From Psilocybe azurescens (lineage: Eukaryota > Basidiomycota > Agaricomycetes > Agaricales > Agrocybaceae): 64,000 bases of DNA. Below the pieces are notes generated by a model. That model was given only the letters and a program-made list of their open reading frames with translations, was not told where the DNA came from and did not search any database. Below are positions 34,400 to 46,368 of the stretch, in pieces; the first letter of the stretch is position 1, and each line of letters opens with the position of its first letter. The stretch lies in assembly GCA_023853785.1 (NCBI GenBank), contig JAJIRX010000925.1:1-64000 (forward strand), in the 5' to 3' direction. Made by a program: the position numbers and the translations under genes.

Positions 34400-36883
34400 G
34401 ACTTCAACATTGCTCGGTACAAATGCAACGACCGCTGGCTCGCCAGTGGCATGCGGCGCTGCAGAATTGGAAGATAATCAACCACCGAAAAAGAGACGAA
34501 AAGCTACGTTAGGCAAATCCTCCAGCCGAACTTCGAAGAAGAAACTCGTCGAGGCAGAAGAGATACCAGAGATCCAGGCTCAGGGTCTAAACGGACTTCC
34601 CACTGAGCTATGGTTGCTCGAAGTACGTGCTACTTTGTTGTCCCATTTTTCAATTACACCTCAACACATTTTTCCCTTAGATTTTCATATACCTTGAGCC
34701 CAAGGATCTACTACATTTATCCCGGACTTCGAAACGTCTCCACTCCGCTCTCGCGAGCGAAGAGGCAAATACTTTATGGAAGAATTCTCGATCTCTCATT
34801 GGTATGCCTGACTGCCCCAGTGACCTGAGAGAAATTCAATATGCGAACTTAGCGTTCGGTAAATTTTGTCACGTACGTCCCCTCTCGATCTTTGCTTGAA
34901 TTCTACCTCTCACTCAGCGTTTGTAGTACTGTCTCAAGGGCAACAAAGACGTCTACACCTACTTTGCTGGGAGAATACGAGCATGTGCCCCTGTATCAAA
35001 TCCAGGTAAAATTATTCCACATTGAAGATACAATGGAAATGCTGAGTATCAGTGCCAGATTTGTACATTATCATGATCTTCATCGCACCGAAAAGTGGAA
35101 GAGATATACTGACGACTTTTGTGGACTTTTGTGTGAGGCTCCTTCAGTCTATTTGCCAATTAGAGGTGATTCTCTGTATCGTTTACTTGCTCGTATCTTA
35201 TGCATCATCTACCAGAGACAGCAGTGAAACAATATCAATGTGCTACAACCATTGACGTCTGGGAGCAAGAGTACATAGCGGCACAGGATAAATGTGAATG
35301 GTTAAAGGTCAAAAGAGAAGAATTACTGGCCTCAGGAAGGGTGCGCGCTGTCTTGCTCTATTGTATAAAGACTTTATTAGAACCTAATTGCAGCATGAAG
35401 AAACTTATTTGAAGTGGGCGGAAAATTCACTAGCACGCATTTTATATGCTCGGCGCAAAGAAAGGTGTGCAATATTTTCTTTGTCCAACTGCAATCCATC
35501 TGAATTATCCGCAGAGTTGTGGAGCATATCAAATCGCTTGGCTGGGAAGCGGAACTTGCTTCACTGGACAGATATGATTATAGAGACCTGCTAGATGGCA
35601 AGACGGTAAAAAGGCATGTGAACGAGAAATGACTGATCGAGGTGAGCCGCAATAATTCTACAGTTTCGAAATTATAATTAATCCTCAATGACGCATAAGA
35701 TCTCAACGCTTTGGATCCCTTCATAAATCAGGCCCTGAGTGCTGGCCGTCAAAAAGACTTCGGACGGAACGTTCTAGGCTTCTCTACGCACGATTGCCAG
35801 TATTGAAGAAAGTTATCAAAGCATGTATCAGCGCATACCCTCTTAACACACCCGCTCCCACTGCAGCAGAGTTATTTTTCATGCCACTCGTGCAGGATAT
35901 CATGACCAACACATCACTTACACCTTTCGCAGAAGCTCATCTCGATCCTATGCTCCAGGGATTTGCTGAGATCGCACGTCGGTGGCAATCTGATACAGAA
36001 TCCAAGCTACTTGACCTTATTAAGGTTGCATGTGGGTCCACCTACACCTTCAATCCGGAGACTGTATTACGACTTGCCACCACCGTGTTCTCGTGCAATA
36101 AATGCAGCACGTACGGCGAGGAGGGGAGTTTATGGCATCCAAGAGTTCTCGCCCACAATCACTACATTCAGAAGAGAGAAGGCTTCGAACAAGATTCTGC
36201 CACAGTCGACTGTCTGATTCTTCAATCACTAACAGGATATGGGCCCTGGAACTACGAAGATTACATCACTTTCAAGCAGGAAGATGTGCGCGTTATGTCG
36301 GACGTCCTTAATCAGTTTGGATTTGATCCGACATCGACCACTGCTACTGAGATGGATGCTGCAGATCCAATTTTTGAATGTGTATTGTGCAACTGTCCCT
36401 TTAGGGGACGATACGTCATGAGGTGGCCAATGGTGGTAAGGTCTACTCATTGTACATCGCAACACGACGCGTACTTATCCCCTTTTTGTTTTTGTAGACA
36501 AGACATCACCACGACCATCAGGCTAAATCTGAGCTCAAGAATACCTCATTCAAGCTGGAACTACTCGAGGACGACGACGCCGCGTCTTTCAGAATACAGC
36601 TCGCCGAGAAGAATAGAAACAAACAGGCCACCGACGGTAGAATAATGACGTGTACTCACTGCGAAGAAAGGGAAACACTGTTTCATTGGCTCATCATGTG
36701 TGGACCGAGTAAGTGTCTGGTTCAACAACGCCGCGTGTCGGTGCCTTTTGATATACTTACTGTTTGACTCGATATTGATGGAGCTTTTGGTTTCTTATCC
36801 ACAGACATGGTATAGCTGATCCAACAGATGCTGATATCGTACTCTCGCTCGATGCGTGGACCATCAATCATTGTCGTATGTAG
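34208..36883 (+). CDS. F-box protein, agaricomycete type
   Basis: Such proteins bind Skp1 and choose substrates for SCF ubiquitin ligases. A Lys/Arg-rich segment (PPKKRRKATLGKSS) is followed by the F-box: GLNGLPTELW, an intron near 34620-34680, then YLEPKDLLHLSRTSKRLHSA. Next comes MPDCPSDLREIQYANLAFG, then FCH/YCL, the Cys pair typical of this fungal subgroup. A helical middle part follows (EQEYIAAQDKCEWLKVKREE). A long exon (35794-36440) contains VFSCNKC and CVLCNCPF, and near the end CTHCEERETLFHWLIMC then HGI, a zinc-binding-like module. It stops at 36883. The start is uncertain (34208 or earlier) because of the 77-bp repeats. A frame break near 35630 looks like a lost A. Confidence 0.75.
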
Positions 36884-38742
36884 CCGCCACGGTATGATCA
36901 CCTTCCAGAATAGTCTGAATAAACCGTCGAAGCTTTATTATCATTGAACGATCTGAGGTCGGGCGACAAACCGCTTCTTGGGAATGGATATTACTACCAA
37001 ATCCTACTGTTTTATTTATGCTGCGTCCGGGAAGATATCGACATTCGAAATACATGGCCCTGTCAATCCATCGCTCTTCCCAAGCTAATAGTTCGATGAA
37101 TTTGATCTGTAAGCTATATCAGATAATAGTATCGGACAGCACATAGTCCAAGACGTACAGGTCTAATAATTTCGTTCAGAACCCCCATTCGTTTATCTTG
37201 GGCGCTCATGATACCTTTGTTGATCCTGACGTTCCATCGTGCCAAAAGTTGTTTAGCGGCCAGCCAACGATCAATACCAGAAAACAAGCAAATGCGCTCA
37301 GTCCAAGAAGTCTGTAAAACCGATGAGAATCAAGAAGCGCTACGCATACAGGAGACAGATTGGTATAGGGATGTACATGCAATGATTATCTCAAAAGGTG
37401 TTGCACAAGAAAAAAATATCAGAATGACAGATGATTGATATAGTGTCATAGATGCTGTACCTCTGTACAAGTCAAAGATGATAGTGACTATCCTTAAGAT
37501 CGGAATTTAAAACGAGATCGGCTGAAATTGGCTAATAAATAGTAACATATTCGGTTGGAATCACTGGACATTAAGTTACCAATTTTACCAGTACTGGCAC
37601 CTGGTTTGGAATCGTCAGAAGTGTCTGACTTTCCCTTGCCGCCACGTTTGCCTGAACATGAATAGAATTGATCGTTGTACTCAAATTGTCAATACAGACG
37701 TACCCTTGTGGCTTTTTGGTGCATCTTTCGGGACACTTTGATCTTCATTAGCCTCATAGTGCAATGTGCACAGTGGCTCTGACGTCAGCATTTTTTTGAT
37801 ATACCTTGGGTGTTTGCTAAACATCCTGCGTCATCAAACAGTTTCGGAACTCAACGTTCTGTCGTAGATCATGCAGCACTGTGGTCCCCTAAACTATGTC
37901 TCTCGAAATCCTGATGGACTCGCAGGCCGCCCCAAAAGATCATGTGTCCTCAGTGCTAGCCTTGAGTCTTCAACCCTGATTATCTGAATACTACGCTTGT
38001 TTCTGATGCTCCAAGGGGCGATAGATGGAGCTCTACGACGGGCACCACTCGATTGAATACAATAGCTACAAGACACACAAGCGACCACCACATCTAATTC
38101 TGGACTCATCGCTTAAACGCTCTAAACGATGTCAACAGCCTCACAAAAGGACACGCTGTCCGAACATTGTTTTTCCGACAGGTTTTGCTCTTATCAGGAT
38201 GACCTATGATGACGCATGAATTTGATTGTTGCCCACGCTCTTTCAGACCTGCCATCTCAATATCCGGAATATCTGCACCCCTAACGCTCTCCTGCTTGAA
38301 ATTGAATGCTTAAGCTCCACCACGAAGCGTGAAACTCCACTTGGACATGAGAAGGATTGCTTTGTTCTCTATGTTTTTGTTGCGATGATGTATCACAGGT
38401 CGCTGGGTGCCCGCGACGCGTGACGTGACGATGGGCACCTGCCGTTTTGGCGGGTGGGTTCCCTCGCTGTGACGATCGTGTCACACGCTGGTTACCTCGC
38501 CATTTGGCTTGTATTCAACCGCGTTTTTAACCTCGAGTCTCTCTTTCATTCTTTCGTAGCTAATGTAATAGAATCAGGGGTTATAACAGCAGGATGTATT
38601 TATCTCATGGGTTTAAAGTCCAGGTACTCGCAATCTAAGATGTACTCTAATAGTAGTACCCGCCAACAGTGATTAGTTTTGAGAACACTTGCTGAAACCA
38701 GGCAGCGGTGTGAGCAGTTTCTCTGACAAATATAATGTTCCT
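36884..38742. other. Intergenic region, no gene recognised
   Basis: Short open stretches only (for example 37208-37438). The left boundary of the Crypton-like element is at 38743. Confidence 0.4.
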
Positions 38743-38759
38743 CACCCTCGATTGGGGGT
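38743..38759 (+). repeat. Left 17-bp boundary repeat
   Basis: Near-palindromic caccctcgattgggggt, matched at the other end of the segment with one transition. Candidate recombination (crossover) site. Confidence 0.6.
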
Positions 38760-38914
38760 TCAATGAGATATTTTAAAAGCGGCACAGTACTCGATGAGGG
38801 CTGACCAAGACTGACAGACAGTGGCTGACACTCGAGTACATGACTTTCAAAAGCCCGTTCAAGGATTTTTGAAAAACTCCCTGTTCGTGAACTCCATATC
38901 AGTTGTACTCAAGC

Positions 38915-40434
38915 ATGCCCAAGCTCCCTTACACAGAAGCAGATTTTATGTGAGTGTTCTGTGCTGATTAATTACTATTATCACTGATTAAGTCGAAATT
39001 CGTTGAAGCGGGATGAAGAAGAATGAGCTTGCACACCTTATCACCAATCAGAAAGAGTGTTGGCCAGGTCCTGGTAGCTTCAATGCATCCAAAACTCGTA
39101 TCGGAAACATCAAAACGGTCCTTCTCGATCCGAAAAATGGATTTTTGAAAGAGGTTTCCGAATCTGAACCTGAATTAGTATGTATTACTGTGCAATCGTA
39201 ATATGATTATCTCTAATAAGTACTTTAGAATCCGCCATTAGCATTGGAGAATTATGCACCTAAGTCCTCAAGTCATATACCCGTCGCTTCAGCGGTATGT
39301 GTCTTCATTCCTTCGTTATGTATTCTATATTTTTACCTGTTCTTTAGAGCCAAATGAAAGATATTATAAGCTCAGAGTTCTCCAACGACGCACAGAGTCA
39401 AGGTTCTCATGTGAGTACTCAATATTGTACTCTGAGGTGATTAATCGCATTGCTGTTCACAGGAGTCAAGCCCGGCACCTGTTCCTGTTCGAGTTCTTCT
39501 CAATGATTGCCGCTTTGACCCTGTACGAAAGATCATAGTGAACATTCAGGTGCCTGTAGATGGCATACAGTACGATGAGGATTGCAAACCGTGGGTCTCA
39601 GCACAGAAACTAGTCGCTGAGGTCCAGAATAGTATTTCTCCAATACAAGGTAGACGACCTGAGTGCTGATGCTTGTACTTCTGCGTACTCACTGCTTTCT
39701 TTCAAAGGTTTTGTGCGACTATCGTCCCCCTTTCCATTCGATGAATCATACATGGAATACTTTGCAAAATTCACAGAAGGAAAGCTTGAAAACAGCGATT
39801 TTAGACCAACACACCTTATGCTCTCCGATTTAAATGCTGTTCACGTACACGTTGAACATGTACGTCAGCAGATGCTCTCTATTCGCTTCAACTTCTCACA
39901 ACGTTGCGATCAGGCAGAGGATAACTTTATTCAAGAAAATATTGCCAGTGTCTCAACTGCTTCTGGCTCTCTTTCTACGCAAGATAAAGTTATCTTTTGG
40001 TTGAAGAATGCGGCAAAAACAAGGGAGAGTTATGATCTCTTTGTAACTCACATAATCGCGTCCTTCAGAACCCAGACATTGTTAAAATTTGGAAGTTTGC
40101 AGCCGCCTTTCATAGGGTCTACTACCGGTCAAAATGTCCTATCTCTGTACGTGTTCTAATAAAATGGCCGAACACTTACTCACAATGTATCTCACATATC
40201 AGGGAACTCGGGTTTTCTCAGCGCTATTCGAGCTGCCCTCGATGTAGGGGGGAAACTTGGTTATCTGATGCATTGGACGGTGATCGATTAGTTGGAATAT
40301 ACGGTCCTGGAGGTCCACATGCTGCAGATCAAGTTAAAGAGGAATTATTGCAATGTCAGGAGACTGCGCAGGGACGGACTGCACTTCTCAAATTTTTGCG
40401 TGATTGGGAAGAGAGTAATCCTTGTATTGTATAG
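38915..40434 (+). CDS. SAP-like domain protein, unknown function, in Crypton-like element
   Basis: The start at 38915 gives MPKLPYTEADF. An intron follows, then FVEAG, MKKNELAHLITNQKECW, SFNASKTRIGNIKTVLLD. This has the two-helix spacing of SAP-type DNA-binding modules. Later parts are VPVRVLLNDCRFDPVRKIIV, a middle region with AKFTEGKLENSDFRP and HVEHVRQQMLSIRFNFSQRC, and a C-terminal segment with DVGGKLGYLMHW, DQVKEELLQC and FLRDWEESNPCIV. A frame break near 39010 fits one missing A. It converges with the XPG-type gene, 156 bp between stops. I know similar agaricomycete hypotheticals but no function. DNA binding is inference. Confidence 0.6.
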
Positions 40435-40590
40435 TATACATTGTACGCTTAATATGAATGTTACGATAGGACATTCGATGTTCATTTCAATAAAGGGTTT
40501 TAGATAATAAGATTATTAGCAGCTCTGGAGACATAAAACAAAGTACATAGATAGTGGAGACGGATAGCTATCTAAGCTCACAAACACATA

Positions 40591-42325
40591 TTAGTCACTA
40601 ATTTCAATTACTTCGGGATTGATAGTCTCTACTGTTGCTCGCTTTCTCTTTCGCAATGCGTGGCTTGTGGCTTGTGGATTATAGGACTCAATGTGCTGGC
40701 CACTGCTGATCAAAGCTTGGGCGTTGGATGGCTTGGTACTATGAGGCAAAATGGAAGTGGTGGGGAGATATGAAGAAGATAACCAGATCTTCAAAGTAAG
40801 ATATTGGTTTTCTATCTTCTGGATATTACCCATGTTTAGAGAGAGGAGTAAGGAGGCTGTATTGATGCTGATACGAGCCCAGTGTTCGCTTCCGACGTGC
40901 CCGGCGCTTAAATTGAATCTTCTGAGCATCGACACAGAAGACTTCATTAGAGAATGTCTTCATCTCTGAATTATAAGTCGATGCAGTCTATATGAAAAAT
41001 GATATGAGTAAATATGAAACAATTTATATAGAGTGTCTCTTACCGAAACCAAAAGTCGAAGAAACACACCTTCCCAAAGAGTGTTTATCAGATTCTGGGA
41101 GAGAACATCTAATGTTCGCCATCCCAGACTCTGAACACAAAACTGGCCAATTTTTTCTATAGAAGGCTCCCGAGAAAACCATACACCGTCTCCAGGAAGA
41201 GAATCAATGGATGAGATAATCGGCTTTCTATACAGATTGACAATGTCAAGCTGAAGAAAGTCAGAGCAAATCTGCAAGGCAAGACGAGGCTTCTTGGAGG
41301 AAAGAAACCCATGAGAGTTCGAACGTAGCTCTTCAATCACTTCACAGATCCATCTACTCAAAAATTCTTCTAAATCAATGTCGTTGAGTGTCTCAAAGGC
41401 GCTAAACAAACTGTCCCCAAATCCGCATTTAGCAAGACCCAAAGAGGTTGCCCCACCACAATCTCTGACTCCCTTCGAATAATCCCCTCCAGACATGAGT
41501 GCAATCAAGAGAAATCCACCTCGGGACAGTGAAACATCTGGGTTGTTCTTGATAATATTGCTTCGGTAACTGGTGTACCTGCCATCTGACTTTGGAATAC
41601 TGTATATAGCTGCCATTTAGTTTACAGATTATGAACAAGAGATGCTACACACCTTCTAAGAACGTGACATGCACCAAAAACAAAAGAATCACTGTCGCTT
41701 GTGATGATAGCATCAATTTTTCCAATCTGATTGAGTAGTGCGAGTTCGGCCTCCGCTTCACCGGGAGCCTGTACAGTAGAGTATGTGTTAGAGAGAAATA
41801 AAACATGAAGAGAAACATACCTGATGAAAGAAGAATCCAAAGCTTTCAATCAGTGATTGACATGGTTCTGTCCACCATGGAACTTTTGGATTGATTGATT
41901 TTCCTCGCTTGAATTTAGGACGGTCTTGGCCATCAAAAACAAAAACTGGTATGATGGGGCTCTTGAGAAACTTGCATAACTTGTAGAAAAATGTGCGTAG
42001 AGGTCCCCCTTCACAGTGCTCATAGAGCCCAGCTGAGCATACAGCAGCCATACACTCGTCCATGATTACACTTGAGACAAGCCTTTAGTAATTATTACAA
42101 GACAATTAATGTGAGTAACATACCTAATGTCAACACCAACTACAAGGATACGGTCCCCTCGTTTGGTAAAGGAATATCCATGAATGTCTGATAGCTGAGA
42201 GAGCTCGCATTCTGTGCTCGCTGGCTTGATTAACTGAGACAAGGATTTTGTGTGCGTCAGATTGAAGCAACAGTGCATGTGAATTTGAGATGGGCGCTTA
42301 CATCCCAGAGTCCATTAATGCCCAT
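40591..42325 (-). CDS. XPG/FEN1-superfamily nuclease (GEN1-like), in Crypton-like element
   Basis: Structure-specific 5' nucleases of this family cut flaps or branched DNA. The protein starts MGINGLWD (42325), the classic N-terminus. The N region has VVGVDI and PVFVFDGQDRPKFKRG. The I region has APGEAEAELALLNQIG and DAIITSDSDSFVFGA, so the acidic metal-binding residues look complete. SGGDYSKGVRDCGGATSLGL (helix-hairpin-like part) and a long C-terminal region follow, ending RKRKRATVETINPEVIEISD with a basic, possibly nuclear-targeting patch. It has several short introns. Related PIN/XPG-like genes are multi-copy in agaricomycetes. The downstream neighbour of the recombinase gene lies 290 bp away in the same orientation. 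Confidence 0.8.
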
Positions 42326-42616
42326 CGTTAGTCTTTGACTTTAGTGGAATGATGTTAGAGGATGAATAGATTCAGCAAAGTAGAGATATTAATGGTCAAA
42401 TGGTGAAAGGAACAAAATTGTCTTACTATGGCTCAGTGGCTCGATCATCCAGGCCCATACATGGATGTGCAAACTTTGGCAGTTTCCATTTGCGCTTCAA
42501 ACGAAGCATCAAGTTCCATCGATGTGATACTTGGGCTTTATATCTAGTGCAGTTTCCATAGTAATGCAAATTCTCAAAAATTAAAATTAACTAGAAACAG
42601 CAGCAAAGTTTAAAAT

Positions 42617-45600
42617 CTAACAGAAGTTCGAAGCCTCAGAAACAATAGCAGTAATGGCCTCCTCTGAACCTTTACCTGTCTTTGTGTTTTGCAGATGGGT
42701 AATGAAAGCGCGAGGATTATTTAAATATTTTGGTGTGGATGAAGGAATTGGGTACCGTTCATTTAAGAACCGAAGAGCAAGATCAACTGTCCAGTTTGGC
42801 TTCTGAGACAGTTTTGTGATAAGTGTGGTGATGATTTTTAGCGGCGAAGTGGCTTCTGTCTTCTGACCCTGATTGTTTCTACGCCATCGTGCGCCCCATC
42901 TCTCAGTAAGCTGGCGTACAGATAAATTTCCATGCAAGCCCTCGGTGTATTCGTTCCATATGTCCACAAGTGTCCGCACATTGAGGTCGTGATTTGTAAA
43001 AGGGAAGCCATTCATCTGAGACCGAGTTTGTTTTTGACTTGATCCATTCAAACTGATGGCATGAAATCTGTTCGCTTCCAAACTTGATGATGAGCTCATG
43101 AATTGCACCTATTTGGAGATTTTGGTCCCGAATCTCCTCTGAAAGAACAAAATTGGACCGTAAATGAAGTAGGTCTGTGGGCCAGTTTGGATCGTGCGAA
43201 CTTGTACCCATGTCTTCTGTATCATAAGCTGGGAGGAAGATAGGTGAAGAATGACCACCAATCTCAGCATGATCTCCAGAAGATCTGACCAGCATAGCTA
43301 TAGCTGGGCAAGGTAAGACCTCAGATGTACTTGGACATGGGCTTCCTGATTTGGATAATGAGTCTAAAAAATGCGTCAGGCCAATTGAGAATAGAATAAA
43401 GAGAACGGCCCAACTGACCACGAAGAATCAAGGAACCTGTATGCTTCCTCCGGCCACACCCATTTTGATTTATGATCAGACCCTCCATAAATTCTAAACG
43501 TCCCATTAGCATGTCACGCTCCTGCCTTTGCTTGAGCTCAAGTCCCTCCAGAACACCTCGCATAGAGAGAGCGACGGTCTCAGGAAGTCTCTCAAGCCTA
43601 CGTCGAGCCTCAAATTCTGCATTGGAAAGTATATCCGTTGTAGAAGAAGCAAACTGGCGAAAATCTGGTGCTGAAAACGGAGCATACGACCAGACCGAGC
43701 AGGACGGATACTTGATGAACAGTACAGCGGCGTCTTGAAGTAAAATCATTCGCATATAGATCAAAAGTTCCAGGAAATCTCGCAGAGAGTTGTCTCGGGC
43801 TTTTTCTCCATACTTCTCAAGCCTTTCATGGTATGCATCCTGTTCTGATTCAACCCACGGAAATAGGCTAGAAATAAGATATGGAGGTGGTTCTTGGGAT
43901 GAAATTATTAGTTCAATGGACAACAAATATCAAGCAAAAACTTACTTATGTGATCACGAGGAAGCACATATTCTCGCTGATTTTGTGCATTGAACATAGC
44001 AGATGCTAGCATTGCAGATACCGGAAGTGTTCTGTCGTATATCTCGGAGTATGCATCTCCTGTTTTCCAATTCCCCAAAGCCTTAACATCCAGCTTTAGG
44101 GCACCATAGCTACTCGCCTTATCAGCTGTGTAAAAGCGAGCAGCATGAGTAACTGCTGAAACAGATACATCATTCCTGTTGTGCATATTATTTACACGTT
44201 CACGATGATCTTTAATAGTAATCCAACTTCAGATGTGTGCCTTGCTCTGATGTGAAGATATTACTCACTCTCATATGTCATAGGAGTTGAGCCCCCATCT
44301 GTCTTTCCAGGAAAAAGATGCACGCCATACCAATCCCTCCGGCCAAATTCTGAGTGTTCTGTGTCAGAGAAGTCTGGTGTAAAGTTTAATGGAGCTTTCC
44401 GAAGAATATGAAAGTAACTAAAGAAAAAAGAGCAAGTGCACCAACACCGCACAGCTCAGGATGACGATGGCGAAACATGCCATGTTGGTCAATTCTCCCC
44501 ACTGAGTTTGTTTTTGCTTGATCAGCGAGAATAATGATAGCCTACAAACAATCAGTTAATATTTATTAGCCAGAGCCATGAAACTTACCGGTATTTCGAC
44601 GTTTGGGCCCATATTTGGCATAGGCATGTTTCGTGTAAATAAATCTGACCATAAGATACGGCGGGTGCTATCTCCTCGAAATGCAGCATTGGTTGAAAGA
44701 AGAAGCATTAGACGATCTCGTATTCCAAGATGGGTCTGTGTTTTTGCTGGTCCAAAAGCCTGAAGGTTCCAATTAGACATGCGTATGAGCTCCTCTGTCT
44801 TGTATGTATCTAGAAAGACTCAATAAATGCAATGTAACTTGAGTTATTTGAAAAAAATATACCGGCTAGTGTGCCCTTTGATTTTGCTGTATGTGCATCA
44901 GCTATACGCTGTGGCTCTCTGGCCGATGCAGCTTCCTCAAATTTCTTTACCCAGTCTTGGTCTCGAAGAGATATACGTGTGTCAGGGCAGTTTTGGTAGA
45001 GTGGCTCGTGTTGGTGCTCCTTCATGTATCGCTGGAGCGCACTGATAGTCTGCTTAATGCTATCTTTACCAAGTGAGGTACCAGACTTCTCGTTTCCCGA
45101 CTAGTCCGGCTGTATGACAAGGTCAGTATTAATTTGTAGAAACAATACAAATATGAATGCACTTTGTTGCGGGTAAACTCGTACTGTAAAAAATAGCCAC
45201 TTTCTCGCCAGTGATTGGGTGTGGATCAATGCGTTGATAGCCTGGGTTATCTCTTGCGAGCTCGTCCTGGTCCGCTTCCCAGAACTTTAAGTAGGATTTG
45301 ACATGGCGAGGATAGGCACTCTCAGTTCCCTTTCCTCTATCCATATCAGCCTGCAATGCCAGGCGGTTGAGATGAGCACGAGCTTTGATTGGGGAAAGAC
45401 TGGGAGGTAAAATTGAAGTCTTGGATGTGTTTTTGCTGCTGGAGGTGGCTTGGGGGCTGGAGACTCTTCAAGCAATGTGAGCTCGCCCGGAAAATCAACA
45501 TCACGAACTTCAGGCTCATCAACACTGGCAAGAAGAATCGTTGAATTGTCAACCCGTGTCCGTTTCCTCTTTGGAGGATGGTCCTTCTTCACTGTGGAGT

Positions 45601-45685
45601 TCAGCCTACGACGTGTAGGGCCGGACATCTGAAGAGGCTCAATGTATTCTGATGTTTCTGATTCACTAAAATCAGAGTTGGACAT
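42617..45685 (-). CDS. Crypton-like tyrosine recombinase with GCR1_C domain
   Basis: The enzyme would excise and insert the element through a Tyr-DNA intermediate. From MSNSDFSESETSEY (45685) follow a basic segment (KKDHPPKRKRTRV) and an N-terminal binding region (SAYPRHVKSYLKFWEADQDE). The catalytic part has box I Arg in NAAFRGDSTRR (near 44670), HAAR of H-x-x-R (44136-44147) and Tyr within AYSEIYDRTLP (near 44035-44065). A helical region (RQERDMLMGRLEFMEGLI) links to a C-terminal GCR1_C-like DNA-binding domain: VDIWNEYTEGLHGNLSVRQL, then ERWGARWRRNNQG, ending ASNFC. It has multiple short introns. A frame break near 45430 fits one missing A in a run. Recombinase plus GCR1_C is the Crypton arrangement. 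Confidence 0.75.
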
Positions 45686-46146
45686 ATTGGAAAGGTGAGT
45701 TGGGACGAAGGAAGAAAGATAGTATAGTACTCACCAGGTTCTTATAATGTCCTCGGCTAGCTAGAACAATGGTTGAGAGTAGTTGAGCCACTGATGGAAG
45801 CCAATGTGGTCAATACTTTGCCAAGAGGGCGTCCCAGTGGAATTTCAAGTGTGATTCAAGTGAGACATCTTCGTCATCACCTTTCTCAAAGTCAAGGAGT
45901 ACATTTGGAGGGCCAGATATGTTGTATATATGTAAAATAGTAGTATTGACACATTAAAATGAGTACAGAAAAAGTTAAGTGAACGAGAGAGAGGAATGGA
46001 GTGAGATTAGATGGCCAAGCATCTAAGCGAGATGCCAAGGCACGGATATAAATCCACGTTCGGGGATTGAATTTTTGAACAATGGTGTTCGGGGATTGAA
46101 TCGCGGACTTCACTCGGGAATGAGATATTCAGGTGGAAAGGTGCCC

Positions 46147-46163
46147 CACCCTCGATCGGGGGT
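46147..46163 (+). repeat. Right 17-bp boundary repeat
   Basis: caccctcgatcgggggt, the partner of 38743-38759. Its core accctcgatcgggggt is palindromic apart from one position pair. Confidence 0.6.
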
Positions 46164-46170
46164 AACCTGG

Positions 46171-46197
46171 GGGGTAACCAGAGCCATTGGTTACCCC
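46171..46197. repeat. Perfect 10-bp hairpin beside the right boundary
   Basis: ggggtaacca, a 7-nt loop, then tggttacccc, starting 8 bp after the right boundary repeat. No equivalent is seen beside the left boundary. Confidence 0.7.
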
Positions 46198-46290
46198 ATG
46201 ATATACTCTATATATCGCATGCCCAAATGATGACGATGCTAAAGAGTCAACAGATCAAAAGCATAATGGCGTAAACATTCACTAGAACGC

Positions 46291-46298
46291 ATATAAAA
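46291..46298 (+). promoter_or_regulatory. TATA box of the hydrophobin gene
   Basis: atataaaa lies 78 bp before the start codon, typical for highly expressed fungal genes. Confidence 0.7.
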
Positions 46299-46368
46299 GC
46301 GAGGTATGTTTCGTGCATATTCCTCACTCGAACACATTCACACAGTTCAGTAAATCAGCTACTCAAAG

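Larger units (their letters stand above)
38743..46163. mobile_element. Crypton-like element with recombinase, XPG nuclease and SAP-like genes
   Basis: The 7.4-kb segment is bounded by caccctcgattgggggt (38743-38759) and caccctcgatcgggggt (46147-46163), 16 of 17 identical and in direct orientation. Each is close to a palindrome centred on cgatcg. No TIRs were seen, which fits tyrosine-recombinase elements such as Cryptons. The three genes inside fill the space tightly: SAP-like (+), XPG-type nuclease (-) and recombinase with GCR1_C (-). The assignment of all three genes to one element is inference from the boundaries and packing. Confidence 0.6.
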
